A stretch of 64,000 bases of DNA from Hyphomicrobium sulfonivorans (lineage in GTDB: Bacteria > Pseudomonadota > Alphaproteobacteria > Rhizobiales > Hyphomicrobiaceae), in NCBI RefSeq assembly GCF_013306565.1, contig NZ_PZPO01000006.1, positions 248,001 to 312,000 of the forward strand. The letters run 5' to 3'. Shown here piece after piece: positions 1-8,759 of the stretch. The position numbers and the translations under genes are program-made. The notes below the pieces were generated by a model. It was not told the origin of the DNA. It did no database searches and worked only from the letters and a program-made list of their open reading frames with translations. The stretch's first letter is position 1. Each line of letters opens with the position of its first letter.

Positions 1-2
1 TA

Positions 3-1189
3 TCACGATCCTAACAGCAGCGCGTCGACGTAAGCGTTACTCGGAGTGTAGTGCGTCCATGCGCCCATCGAGACGACACCTGCGTTGGTCAGATCGAGGA
101 TATATTGATCGAAGCCATTAAGGTCGAGCGTTCCACCCGACATCACCGTGGTCGGCGAAGCTATCATAAACGCGTTATACTGACCTGCCTGCAAGGTGCC
201 TTCATAAACCAACGTATCCCCGGTGAAGGCACTGTTCGATGCGCTCAGCACCCACGTGCTGGTGCCGACCTTTTCGAACGTCTGGAAGTCGTTGAGTTGC
301 GTTCCCAGAAGTGAAACATCGAAGCTGCTGTTTGTGCAGACGCCAAGCGCCAGCGTGTTGGTCGATACTGCGGAGTTCACATCGCCGATGATGTTCCAGC
401 CCGCCCACAGCTCCAGCCGCTTGGTGCCTCCTGCGAAATAGATCGCGTCGCTGCGTACGACGTCTTCACCATCGAGGCCGCCCCCGATCGTGCCGGAATT
501 CACAATGCTCAGGCTGCCGCCGTAGATGCCATAGCCGCCCGCTCCAACGGTGCCTGTGCCAGTCGCATCAGCCCATCCACCGTTGCCACCTTGAATGGTG
601 CCGTGGTTGGTGATGGCAAGACCATTCACTCCGTGATCTCGTAACCGCCTGATCCGCCGCTGCTGACTGGAATAGGGAGGGGCATCGCCGCCGTTGCCTC
701 CAGCCACCGTTCCGGTTTGCGCGTTGAGGAATGTGCTGTTGTTTCCGGAAAAGATGATGCCGTTACCGGCGCCGCCGCCACTGGCGCTTGCAGGCTCAGG
801 GGCTGCACCCGCAGCGCCTCCATTGCCTTGCCACCCTGAATGAAGCCCGTATTGCTATTTGCTCCGCCACTTCCGGTGACGAGAGTGCCGGCGCCGCCTG
901 CACCGCCGCCGCCATTGCCACCTTGACCAAAGTCCGACGGGACGCCACCTGCACCTCCCTCACCGGGTAAGCCCCCCGGTCCTGCTGTTCCAGCCGTACC
1001 GACGCCAAAAAATGTCGACACCGTTCCGAAGCGTTTCAGAACGGCTGCACCAAGTGCCCAGTGAGCTTTCGATGCCGGATCCAGTCTGTTGTCCACCAGC
1101 GTCCTGATAGCGCTGCTGCGAGCTGGCTCCGTCGCGCCGAACGTCATCGTCTTCGCTGAGCAATGACGCATAGAAGTATCGGTCATCAT
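3..1189 (-). pseudogene. Broken Gly-rich autotransporter-type passenger gene
   Basis: Minus-strand coding remnants encode Gly/Asn-rich repeats (GGNGG, GGAGGAG) and then an autotransporter-associated beta-strand repeat (TWVLSASNSAFTGDTLVYEG followed by GGTLDLNG). This is typical of surface or secreted beta-helix passenger domains. The reading frame is not continuous. Near 834 the first frame leaves the GGQGNGG-like pattern, which continues in the next frame (GNGGAAGAA...) as though one base were missing. Further switches are needed near 640-670, and a stop lies at 3-5 with no beta-barrel before the window edge. No signal peptide is evident at the 1189 end. It is probably a decayed gene, although sequencing errors could mimic this. 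Confidence 0.6.
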
Positions 1190-1378
1190 CGTGACCTCGC
1201 CGTCGCTGAGATCGTGCCGCCGCGGGACATGACTGAAGAAACGACGTTATCTCCGAGGGTTAGCCGGTCGCCGGGCGGTATTATGTGGACAAAGCAGCGG
1301 ACGCAGACCCGGGCCGTTTCGCCGCGCCCGAGTGTTGCTTGCGCGAACGGCAAATCACCCCTATACCCATGCGCCTGC

Positions 1379-1453
1379 GGTCCCTTCGTCTATCGGTTAG
1401 GACGTCAGATTTTCAATCTGAAAAGACGGGTTCGACTCCCGTAGGGACCGCCA
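1379..1453 (+). tRNA. tRNA-Glu (anticodon TTC)
   Basis: A full cloverleaf is readable. The acceptor arms GGTCCCT (1379-1385) and AGGGACC (1443-1449) pair over 7 bp. The anticodon stem TCAGA/TCTGA encloses the loop TTTTCAA, giving anticodon TTC, and the T-arm contains GGTTCGACTCC. A discriminator G and an encoded CCA end the gene. It lies close to the integrase but is not the duplicated attachment site. Confidence 0.95.
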
Positions 1454-1823
1454 GCATCACAAGCTAATCTGCGGGCAAAGCTTGGTTTTCGGGGCGCCCT
1501 CCGACTGTTTTCTCCAATGGGTCTGTGGCACTCACTCGGAGCCAGAGTTCTCCGCGCCAACAACATTTCCGCCAAACCTTTCCTGTTCGGCTTCGACGCC
1601 GATACGATAGCGCGGGCGATGCCCGGCTCGGCTATTTCCCGCAGCGGTACTCAAAAGGTTTGAGATAATTCGAGGGTCGTGAGGCGGCCCGGCGGGCTCA
1701 ATGCAATATGGAAAACGAGCGCTTGTGGGGTGGAGATGCTGTCTGACAGCCGCCTAGTCATCAGACCGCGTCTCACGGACGCTCGATGCCCTAAGAGCCA
1801 GATCTAAAACATGTTTTTCTGAA
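1454..1823. other. Intergenic stretch, no gene seen
   Basis: This lies between tRNA-Glu and the left att repeat. It has no convincing open frame, RNA fold or promoter. It is chromosomal flank of the integrated element. Confidence 0.5.
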
Positions 1824-1845
1824 TGATGAATGGCGGAGACGGAGG
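1824..1845. repeat. attL, displaced copy of tRNA-Ser 3' end
   Basis: These 22 bases (TGATGAATGGCGGAGACGG plus AGG) are identical to 18337-18358. The stretch from TGGCGGAGAC onward is the complement of the CCA and acceptor end of tRNA-Ser. No tRNA body is attached here, so this is the duplicated fragment left by integration. Confidence 0.92.
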
Positions 1846-2004
1846 CCTTTCTTTGGCGCTCTGAAGGCATCTAAAGCCGTCCAGTAACCCGCTAATATAC
1901 AACGGTGAATCGTTAGCGCGCGTGTCTGGACCTTTCCGTATTTGTCCCGCAGAATCCGCCCACTGATTTGTAGGCAAGCTGAAGGCTAGGTGGTTCGGCG
2001 GATA

Positions 2005-3237
2005 ATGAGGGCTTCAAACAGGCTGACCGCGATGACGGTCTCAAAGATCAAAGACTCGGGGCGTTATGCTGACGGTCATGGACTTTACCTCCAAGTCTCC
2101 GAGTGGGGCACAAAGTCTTGGATCTTCCGATATATGCGGAACGGCCGCGCGAGGCACATGGGGCTCGGCCCGTTGCACACGCTTTCCCTAGCAGAGGCGC
2201 GCGAGCGTGCCAGGAAGGCTCGGCAGGCGCTCCTTGATGGCATAGATCCCATTGATTTGAGAATGGATGTGCAACGCGCGGCAAAGGCCGATGCGGCGAA
2301 GCGCACGACGTTCAAAGATGCCGCCGAAAAGTACATCGCGGCTCACAAGGCTGGATGGAAGAACACGAAGCACGCGGACCAATGGGAGGCAACACTTAAG
2401 CTTTATGCCTACCCTATCATTGGCGGACTGACGGTGGCCGACATCGGGATTGGCCACATCACCAATGTGCTCGAACCGATCTGGCTCGCAAAGACCGAAA
2501 CGGCGAGCCGAGTTCGAGGTCGTGTCGAGGCAATTCTCGACTGGGCAACAGTCCGTGGGCACCGAACTGGCGACAATCCCGCTCGCTGGCGTGGGTGTCT
2601 CGATAAGCTTTTGCCGGCAAAGACCAAGGTTCGCCGGGTCAAGCACATGGCTGCGATGCCTTACGCGGATGTGGCGTCGTTTATAGGCGAGCTGCGTGAT
2701 CGACCGGGCTTTTCTGGCAAGGCGCTGCAGTTCGCGATCTTCACCGCCTGCCGCACTGGGGAGGTGACAGGGGCGCGTTGGGACGAGATCGACCTGACGG
2801 AACAGCTTTGGTCCATCCCCGGCGAACGAACGAAATCAGGACGCCAACACCGTGTTCCATTGTCAAAGCCTGCGATGACTCTGCTGACCAACCTGCCTTG
2901 CGTAAAAAACGAACCTTTTATCTTTCCCGGTGGGAAAGAAGGTGCGGGGTTATCGAATATGGCGATGCTTGAGCTTCTGCGAGAAATGCGTGGGAAGGGG
3001 CTGACCGTGCACGGCTTCCGCAGCTCATTCCGTGACTGGTGCGCAGAGCAGACAAACTTTCCGCGAGAGATTGCCGAGGCCGCCTTGGCGCACGTTCTCA
3101 AGGACAAGACCGAAGCAGCGTATCAACGCGGCGATCTTTTGGAGAAGCGCCGGAAGTTGATGGAAGCGTGGTCGAGCTATTGCACGCGGCCCGCGGCGAC
3201 GGCGGATAACGTGCGGCAGTTGAGGGCGGCAGGATGA
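2005..3237 (+). CDS. int: Tyrosine recombinase integrase (P4-type, DUF4102 N-terminus)
   Basis: This enzyme catalyses site-specific integration and excision between the att repeats that bound the element. The N-terminus carries the DUF4102 arm-binding pattern (GRYADGHGLYLQVS, then LSLAEARERARKARQALLDGIDP). The C-terminal catalytic domain shows ACRTGEV (Arg255), HGFR (His341, Arg344), ALAHVL (His368) and the nucleophile in AAYQRGD (Tyr378), numbered from the GTG at 1990. The ATG at 2005 is preferred because the family usually begins shortly before the RLTAMTVSKIK stretch; the GTG at 1990 is possible. The gene overlaps the next by 4 bp (ATGA), so the two are probably cotranslated. Length (about 410 aa) and all catalytic residues are normal. 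Confidence 0.95.
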   Translation: MRASNRLTAMTVSKIKDSGRYADGHGLYLQVSEWGTKSWIFRYMRNGRARHMGLGPLHTLSLAEARERARKARQALLDGIDPIDLRMDVQRAAKADAAKRTTFKDAAEKYIAAHKAGWKNTKHADQWEATLKLYAYPIIGGLTVADIGIGHITNVLEPIWLAKTETASRVRGRVEAILDWATVRGHRTGDNPARWRGCLDKLLPAKTKVRRVKHMAAMPYADVASFIGELRDRPGFSGKALQFAIFTACRTGEVTGARWDEIDLTEQLWSIPGERTKSGRQHRVPLSKPAMTLLTNLPCVKNEPFIFPGGKEGAGLSNMAMLELLREMRGKGLTVHGFRSSFRDWCAEQTNFPREIAEAALAHVLKDKTEAAYQRGDLLEKRRKLMEAWSSYCTRPAATADNVRQLRAAG

Positions 3238-3977
3238 CGGATGCTGACTTAATGGCCGAACCCAAATGGGTAGTGCGGCGCCAACAGTTGTTGGCAGAAG
3301 AAAAAGCGGTCGATCAAAGCGCCACTGAAGTAGCCGCGTGCCCGGTGGAATTTGAGGCTCGTAGCGAAGGAATCGAACCCCAGAACAGCGCAATAAATGA
3401 ACTCGCTGATGGCGAACGAAGTTGGGAAGAACGGATTGTTCAACTCGGTTCTTTTGGGACGGCTTCGCAAAGCGCTGTGACGCGCTGCGAAGAAATCATG
3501 TTGACCGTTGAGAGGCCTGAAGAAATTGAGTTCACAGATACCCCAGAAGGGCATGCGGATCTTGTCCTCTGCAGTGTGAACTGGGCTGAAATGTTTATAG
3601 CTGACGGAGACGCGGACAAGGCGGCATCAAGCGCATTTTACGCTGGCATATGCTGGGCCCTGTTGAATCTTGAGCCAGACTCAGTGCGCGGTAGAAAGCT
3701 TTTGGAAAGCGCACGGCAAGGTCATCAAGCTGTCCACGGAGACGAGACAAGCAAAATGGCTCTCTGGGACGCGATGTATCGAGACTACGCCGCGGAAATC
3801 GCCAAAGGCACGAAGAAGACTGCCGCCGCAGCACTCGTTGCCGAAAAATATGGTGTTTGCGACAGAACAGTGCGGAACGCGCAGAAGTATATTTCTAAAA
3901 GAAAATCGTTGGAAAGTCCGGCCACTTTCCAAAATGATATGAGGCACGGTGAACCTCGGCAAATCGCGGAGGAATGA
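3234..3977 (+). CDS. Unknown protein with C-terminal HTH-like region
   Basis: This is a 247-residue acidic protein of no family I recognise. Residues about 170-225 (MYRDYAAEIAKGTKKTAAAA, then LVAEKYGVCDRTVRNAQKYI) resemble a helix-turn-helix in which a resolvase/transposase-like helix ends in DRTVRNA. It is coupled by ATGA overlaps to the integrase upstream and to AlpA downstream. A role in regulating integration or excision fits the context but is inference. The middle part is helical with no catalytic motif visible. Confidence 0.75.
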   Translation: MTDADLMAEPKWVVRRQQLLAEEKAVDQSATEVAACPVEFEARSEGIEPQNSAINELADGERSWEERIVQLGSFGTASQSAVTRCEEIMLTVERPEEIEFTDTPEGHADLVLCSVNWAEMFIADGDADKAASSAFYAGICWALLNLEPDSVRGRKLLESARQGHQAVHGDETSKMALWDAMYRDYAAEIAKGTKKTAAAALVAEKYGVCDRTVRNAQKYISKRKSLESPATFQNDMRHGEPRQIAEE

Positions 3978-4294
3978 AGATGCCATCGGCACTAGATGAG
4001 CAAAGTCAACACCCGGCCAATATCTGGGCTGTCGCAGCTCGCAATACGTCAGCACCGCCTCGACTTATTCGGCTGAAAGAGGTCGCTCGCCGCACCGGTC
4101 TTGGTCGCTCGACGATCTACGCGATGATCGCGGTGAACCTGTTCCCGCGCCAAGTTGAGTTGACGTCTTCGCGGTCAGCATGGGTTGAAGCCGAGGTTGA
4201 TGCTTGGATCGCAGAGCGCATGAAGAACCGGCGCTATCAGGCTGGCATTCGTCGCACTGCTGCACGGCGGAAGCGGAAGGCGCAGGCCGCATAA
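3974..4294 (+). CDS. alpA: AlpA-family transcriptional regulator/excisionase-like protein
   Basis: This is a small MerR-like winged-helix protein. The core LIRLKEVARRTGLGRSTIYA followed by FPRQVELTSSRSAWVEAEVD and AWIAERMKNRR is the standard AlpA/phage CP4-57 regulator signature: an HTH, then the wing ending in W-x-x-x-E-V-x-x-W-I. Such proteins activate integrase or excision and the lysis-satellite programme in P4-like elements and Gram-negative phage-inducible islands. A 30-residue N-terminal extension precedes the domain. The start at 3974 overlaps the stop of the preceding gene and follows a good GGAGG. Confidence 0.92.
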   Translation: MKMPSALDEQSQHPANIWAVAARNTSAPPRLIRLKEVARRTGLGRSTIYAMIAVNLFPRQVELTSSRSAWVEAEVDAWIAERMKNRRYQAGIRRTAARRKRKAQAA

Positions 4295-4300
4295 AATAAA

Positions 4301-4331
4301 AGCCCGTCGAGCGGTCGCACGCTCAAGGGCT
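4301..4331 (-). terminator. Hairpin after alpA, terminator-like on the minus strand
   Basis: The inverted repeat AGCCC-GAGCG / CGCTC-GGGCT has a 6-nt loop and small internal mismatches. Read on the minus strand it is followed by TTTTATTTTA, the usual intrinsic-terminator tail. On the plus strand the A-tract comes before the stem, so termination of the int-alpA transcript is less certain. Confidence 0.45.
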
Positions 4332-4446
4332 CGTTGTACTCGTATTTGTTTGTTGCGTCCTGCGTATCGCGCCCCTGCCAGGGGGTATTCGATCCATGGG
4401 AGCCAGTAGACGATGACACTCTCTACATACCGCTTCGCCGCTCGCG

Positions 4447-4770
4447 ATGCAAGTGCTCCCGCAGAAAATGCAGGAGCGGAATTTGACTATCCACATCCGA
4501 CCGCCGCAGTTCGCGGGGCAAGCACGGACGCCGCGCGAACGTGACATTCGCTATCGCGGCGCACTCCGCATCCGCGTGCGCGACATCAACGCCGAGATCG
4601 ACGCGCTCATAGCTGAGGTCGAACAACGAGACATCGACACGGCCGGAATGGTTGAGCGGGTCCTGTCGCTCATGGACGATCGCGCGCAACTCGTTCGCGC
4701 GGGTGGCATGCTGACGGGCCGCATTCGTAGCGCTGGCGCCGACGACCGCCGGGGGTGTGCGGCGGCATGA
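4447..4770 (+). CDS. Unknown small protein, coupled to vapE
   Basis: This 107-residue protein has a Arg/Glu-rich helical middle (RIRVRDINAEIDALIAEVEQ) and no recognised family. Its TGA overlaps the ATG of the VapE gene (ATGA at 4767-4770), which supports it being translated. The start is unsure. An overlapping frame from the ATG at 4413 (MTLSTYRFAARDASAPAEN..., 43 codons, stop at 4542-4544) covers the same DNA and could be a separate small gene, or evidence of a frameshift that once joined the two. Confidence 0.55.
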   Translation: MQVLPQKMQERNLTIHIRPPQFAGQARTPRERDIRYRGALRIRVRDINAEIDALIAEVEQRDIDTAGMVERVLSLMDDRAQLVRAGGMLTGRIRSAGADDRRGCAAA

Positions 4771-5969
4771 GCAAAAGACGAAAGTTTCTCAAAGAAAACT
4801 GTTTGTGCACTGACACTGGTAAGCCAATTCCCAACGTGGCGAATGCGCTCGTTTGGCTAGGTCAGTGCGCGTCCGATCGCTTTCGTTATGATGAGATGGC
4901 GCGCGAGGTCTCAGTTGTTCAAACGTCAGCCGGCAAGGCAATCGAGCAACATCCCCTTACCGAGAACGACGCCACCGAAGTGCAGGTTGCCATGCAGAAG
5001 GATGGATTGACCCGCATTGGAAAAGACGTGGTGCTTCAGGCTATTGCCGCACACGCGGACAAGCGCCGCTTTCATCCGGTGCGTGAATACCTCGGCGCAT
5101 TATCGTGGGATGGCCGTGAGCGGTTGAAATACGCCGCCGCCGCATACTTCGGCGTTGAGCAGTCCGATTACGCAGCTTCTATTCTCACCATGTTCTTCAT
5201 CAGCATGGTGGCTCGGATCTACAAGCCCGGATGCAAAGCCGACTACATGCTGATCCTGGAGGGCGCGCAGGGGCTCTGCAAATCTACAGCGTGTAGCATC
5301 ATTGGCGGCACATACTTTTCAGATGGCTTGCCGGATGTTTCGCACAAGGACGCTTCACAGCACCTCAGAAACAAATGGCTGATTGAGGTAGCCGAACTCG
5401 AAGCTTTGAACCGCGCTGACGCGACCCGGATCAAGGAATACATCACGCGTCCGGTGGAACGTTATCGACCGAGCCACGCGCGCCTTGAAGTAACCGAGCC
5501 ACGCCAGTGCGTGTTCATCGGAACAACGAACAGCACTCGCTACCTCAAGGATGCAACAGGTGGGCGGCGGTTTTGGCCGCTCAAGGTCAAATCTATAGAC
5601 ACCGCTCGCCTTGCATCGGATCGCGACCAATTGTTTGCAGAGGCGGTCGAGCGGTATCGCCGGGGGGAGCAATGGTGGCCAGACCGGACATTCGAGCGCC
5701 AGCACATCACCCCTGAGCAAGAAGCGCGATACGATCCCGATGTGTGGCTTGAGCCTATATCTGACTACCTGCGGGGCAAGAACCAGATCCTCATCAAGCA
5801 GGTGGCCACAGATGCCATCGGGCTGAACATGGGCAGCGTCAAGAGACAAGAGCAGAACCGTATAGCCGAGGTTTTGACGCAAATCGGCTGGACGCGATCC
5901 GAGAAAAAAGACCGGCGGGGCTACTTCCCGTGGGTCAGCCCGTCAGCAGTGAACCACCATGCGAGGTGA
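4767..5969 (+). CDS. VapE-like (virulence-associated E) replication ATPase
   Basis: This 400-residue protein is of the VapE/primase-helicase type that initiates replication in phage satellites and related islands. Visible landmarks are YLGALSWDGRERL (the family W-D-G-x-x-R block), the P-loop region LEGAQGLCKSTACSIIGG, an acidic WLIEVAELEAL Walker-B-like stretch, and FIGTTNS...GGRRFWPL sensor motifs. The P-loop has Cys where most P-loops have Gly before Lys; variants of this position occur in the family. No zinc-binding primase domain precedes it, so priming would need a separate protein. The gene ends inside an inverted array of TGACGGA repeats that may be its origin. Confidence 0.85.
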   Translation: MSKRRKFLKENCLCTDTGKPIPNVANALVWLGQCASDRFRYDEMAREVSVVQTSAGKAIEQHPLTENDATEVQVAMQKDGLTRIGKDVVLQAIAAHADKRRFHPVREYLGALSWDGRERLKYAAAAYFGVEQSDYAASILTMFFISMVARIYKPGCKADYMLILEGAQGLCKSTACSIIGGTYFSDGLPDVSHKDASQHLRNKWLIEVAELEALNRADATRIKEYITRPVERYRPSHARLEVTEPRQCVFIGTTNSTRYLKDATGGRRFWPLKVKSIDTARLASDRDQLFAEAVERYRRGEQWWPDRTFERQHITPEQEARYDPDVWLEPISDYLRGKNQILIKQVATDAIGLNMGSVKRQEQNRIAEVLTQIGWTRSEKKDRRGYFPWVSPSAVNHHAR

Positions 5970-6069
5970 CGGATGACGGATGACGACGGACGTCATTCCT
6001 ATAGACCCCCTGTAAAATCGTACGCAACCTCTATGGAAAAGTCATCCGTCAACGTCCGTCATCCGTCAC
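5966..6069. repeat. Iteron-like inverted repeat cluster, candidate origin
   Basis: TGACGGA occurs twice in direct orientation (5967-5973, 5974-5980), followed by a degenerate third copy. It returns three times inverted as TCCGTCA (6045-6051, 6055-6061, 6062-6068). The outermost arms form a perfect 14-bp inverted repeat (5966-5979 with 6056-6069). The roughly 60-bp centre is richer in A/T. The location directly after the VapE gene suggests a replication origin or an operator. Origin function is inference. Confidence 0.6.
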
Positions 6070-6085
6070 TCAAAAGGAGCAAGCA

Positions 6086-6268
6086 GTGACAGACCGCAGC
6101 AACAGCTTTCCGCCCTCGATACCGCTTTGCCGGCTCTACGAGCGCACGTCGAAGAAGGGCAATCCGTACCTCACCGGCAGGCTCGGCACAGACTACACCA
6201 AACGATCGGCAGCAGACGAAATGGCCATGCGTCGGTCGCAAGAACCAATCGACCGGACGTTGCTGTGA
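6086..6268 (+). CDS. Small conserved-looking protein (60 aa)
   Basis: GTG start with AAAAGGAG at good spacing. The product contains LCRLYERTSKKGNPYLTGRL, a pattern I associate with short single-domain proteins in alphaproteobacterial mobile elements, here with a shortened C-terminus. Function is unknown. It lies immediately after the repeat cluster, so it may be expressed from a promoter within it. Confidence 0.6.
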   Translation: MTDRSNSFPPSIPLCRLYERTSKKGNPYLTGRLGTDYTKRSAADEMAMRRSQEPIDRTLL

Positions 6269-6285
6269 TGAGGGAGGGAAAGACC

Positions 6286-6534
6286 ATGAGCACACAGACA
6301 GACAAGCACCGCGCCGAACTCGATGCGTGGGTTCGCGAGAAGGTCGAACGTGAGGGGGCGGAATACTGCGAGCTCGTGCAATGCCTCATCGACTTCTCGC
6401 TCGATGAACTGGCCTCCGGGGCACCGAACGCTCATTCGTTGGCGCAGGCCTATCTGATGGTTTCTGAGGGCATCAGTCAGCGCGTCAACGATCTGGTTCA
6501 AGCCAGCGTGATGCACGAAGTCTCGAAGCACTGA
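6286..6534 (+). CDS. Unknown small protein (82 aa)
   Basis: ATG at 6286 preceded by AGGGAGGG. An in-frame ATG at 6268, overlapping the stop of the upstream gene, is an alternative. The product is acidic and helical (DAWVREKVEREGAEYCELVQ and so on) without a recognisable family. It is probably cotranscribed with the 60-residue gene. Confidence 0.6.
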   Translation: MSTQTDKHRAELDAWVREKVEREGAEYCELVQCLIDFSLDELASGAPNAHSLAQAYLMVSEGISQRVNDLVQASVMHEVSKH

Positions 6535-6779
6535 GCTGGGAACCGTGAGTCCCGCGCCCATACAACCTGCCAGCCGAGCGTTTTCTGCGACGGCAGCCAG
6601 ACGGTGGTTCAACTGGCTGCAATTCGATGGTGCGGCGGACATATCATCCGCCAAGCACCAGTAAAATCAGGCGTATTTGTTGTGTTTTGGTGCTGCCGGT
6701 GAAGACTAACAACGCGCCTGCCTACAAAGCTTGGCGTTGAAAATGGCTCGGCAACGGAAGACGGAAGGAAGACGTTTGC

Positions 6780-7196
6780 ATGCAACAGGAAGCCGGAAGC
6801 ACACCGAACGCAGAGCGCCGACTGCGCAAACGGCAACGGGTCAAGATCGCGCTGCCGACCGTCGCGACGCTCGATATGAGGACGCGCGCGGGGCAGCTCT
6901 ACAAGAACACCCGCGAAGCGATCATCGCAGACCTCGGCGGCAGAGACCAGCTCAGTCGTGCGGAGCTTGAGCTTATCGAGCGCTGCGCCGGGCTGGCAAC
7001 CAGGCTGTCGGCTGCCGACGCCGAGCTGTTGAGCGGCAAGCCACAGAGCCTCGCGGCGGGCGAATACGCGACGCTGTGCAACTCCCTGGCGCGCACCCTC
7101 ACCGTGCTGGGCCTGCAGAGGCGCCAAAAGGACGTCACGCCAACGCTGCGGGCTTACATCGACGCTAAGGCGCATCAGGGGGCTCGGGCGGCATGA
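6780..7196 (+). CDS. Putative terminase small subunit
   Basis: This 138-residue, basic, helical protein overlaps the large terminase gene by 4 bp (ATGA), which is the usual place for the small subunit. In phages that subunit recognises packaging DNA and stimulates the large subunit. Sequence landmarks are weak: a basic N-terminus (ERRLRKRQRVKIALP), then helices including AELELIERCAGLATRLSAAD. The assignment rests mainly on position. It could instead be an unrelated regulator. Confidence 0.6.
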   Translation: MQQEAGSTPNAERRLRKRQRVKIALPTVATLDMRTRAGQLYKNTREAIIADLGGRDQLSRAELELIERCAGLATRLSAADAELLSGKPQSLAAGEYATLCNSLARTLTVLGLQRRQKDVTPTLRAYIDAKAHQGARAA

Positions 7197-8683
7197 AGTA
7201 CATCGACGCACGGCATGACCCTAACTTGTTCGGCCCCTGGTTCTCCGGTTCGTCTTGGGGCACGTGGGACGTGATCGCCAAGGCGGTCTTTGGAGAGGCG
7301 TTGACGGCTGCTGAATTGAAGGTGTTTGCCGATCTTGCCGGGCACAACTGCGCACCAACAACGCAGGTCGATGAGGTCTGGATCGCAGGTGGTCGGCGTG
7401 GCGGCAAGGACGTTAACGCTGCCTCGCTGGTGGCCTTCCTCGCGACGGTCGGTGCAGAGCTGCTGAACTTCCGCATGCACCTCACACGCGGCGAACGTGG
7501 CGTCGTGCAATTGCTTGCCGTCGACCGTGACCAGGCGAAGATCGCGATGGGATATCTCAAGGCCTACTTTGAACAGCCGCTGCTGGCACAGACGGTGCTG
7601 AACATGACGGCCGACACCATCGAGTTGAACAACGGCCTTTCCGTCGAGATCACAACCAACGACAAGCGCCGTGTTCGCGGGCGCACCGTTGTCGCCTGCG
7701 TCCTGGACGAGGTCGCTCATTGGCTGCCGTCCGAGAACAGCACCAACCCCGACACCGAGGTTTATCGGGCGCTCAAGCCTGCAATGGCGACGATCCCGAA
7801 TGCGCTGCTGATCGGCATCAGCTCACCCTACGCGCGCCGTGGTTTGTTCTGGAAAAAGTACCAGGCACACTATGGCAAGCCGGGTCGCGTGCTGTTTCTC
7901 AAGGCTCCGACTTGGACGCTCAACCCGACACTGCCGCGTGATGGTGATTTCCTCACTGAGGCATTCAACGACGATCCTATCAACGCCGCCAGCGAGTTCG
8001 GCGCAGAGTTCCGGGCTGACGTCGAACGTTTCGTCAACCTTGAGGTGGTGCAGGCCTGCGTATCGCCTGGCATCTTCGAGCGCGCGCGCGTTGCCAACGT
8101 CAAGTATCAGGCATTCGTTGATCCTGCGGGCGGTTCCGGCACCGATAGCATGACGCTCGCCATCGGGCACCGCGACGGTGAAACGGCCGTGCTTGATGCT
8201 GTGCGTGAACGTAAACCGCCATTCTCGCCGGAGGCTGTGGTCACGGAGTTTGCAGAGACGCTGAAAGCTTTCGGCATCACGCGCGTGACGGGTGATCGGT
8301 ACGCGTCTGAATGGCCTCGCGAACAGTTCAGAAATCACGGCATTGCCTACGACGTTTCTCAGAAGACCCGCAGCGATTTGTATCGCGACATGTTGCCAGT
8401 GCTGAACAGCGGCAAGGCTGACTTGCTCGATAACGCCAAGCTCATTGCGCAGATCGTGAGCCTCGAACGTCGCGTTTCGCGCGGCGGCCGGGAGATCATC
8501 GACGCCCCGCCTGGTGGTCATGAAGACTTATGCAACGCCGTTGCCGGCGTGATCGAAATGTGTGCCGTGCGTCGCGTGTTCAAAGGGCCTACGGCGGTCG
8601 TGGGGACGTGGGGCCGGCCATCTGAGTATTCCGATGAGTCTGAGGCTCCGTGCCCTTACGTCGGTCGCGTCGATCGGTACTGA
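7193..8683 (+). CDS. terL: Phage terminase large subunit (packaging ATPase/nuclease)
   Basis: This 496-residue DNA-packaging motor has an N-terminal ATPase with a Walker A of the G-RRGGKD type (AGGRRGGKDVNAA, about residue 65), a Walker B (VVACVLDEVAHW) and a coupling segment (LLIGISSPYARRGLFWKKY). The C-terminal RNase-H-like nuclease has acidic residues in AFVDPAGGSGTDSM, in TGDRYASEW and near GGHEDLCNA. Length and domain order are complete. It should translocate DNA into a capsid, but no portal or capsid gene is recognisable here, so it may redirect packaging into heads made by another phage. Confidence 0.9.
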   Translation: MKYIDARHDPNLFGPWFSGSSWGTWDVIAKAVFGEALTAAELKVFADLAGHNCAPTTQVDEVWIAGGRRGGKDVNAASLVAFLATVGAELLNFRMHLTRGERGVVQLLAVDRDQAKIAMGYLKAYFEQPLLAQTVLNMTADTIELNNGLSVEITTNDKRRVRGRTVVACVLDEVAHWLPSENSTNPDTEVYRALKPAMATIPNALLIGISSPYARRGLFWKKYQAHYGKPGRVLFLKAPTWTLNPTLPRDGDFLTEAFNDDPINAASEFGAEFRADVERFVNLEVVQACVSPGIFERARVANVKYQAFVDPAGGSGTDSMTLAIGHRDGETAVLDAVRERKPPFSPEAVVTEFAETLKAFGITRVTGDRYASEWPREQFRNHGIAYDVSQKTRSDLYRDMLPVLNSGKADLLDNAKLIAQIVSLERRVSRGGREIIDAPPGGHEDLCNAVAGVIEMCAVRRVFKGPTAVVGTWGRPSEYSDESEAPCPYVGRVDRY

Positions 8684-8759
8684 GTCAGCGAAGTTGCGTT
8701 CTGTTTGTTGCGTTGGAGTCGAGGTGCGAATGCAAAACAAAAACTGAGAGAGATACACA

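Noticed and set aside
1379-1453. tRNA-Glu as the attachment site of the integrase
   Set aside because: Its 3' end is not duplicated at the right end; the 22-bp repeat matches tRNA-Ser instead.
6545-6664. 39-codon GTG frame between small element genes
   Set aside because: No ribosome site or conserved motif; too short to support.
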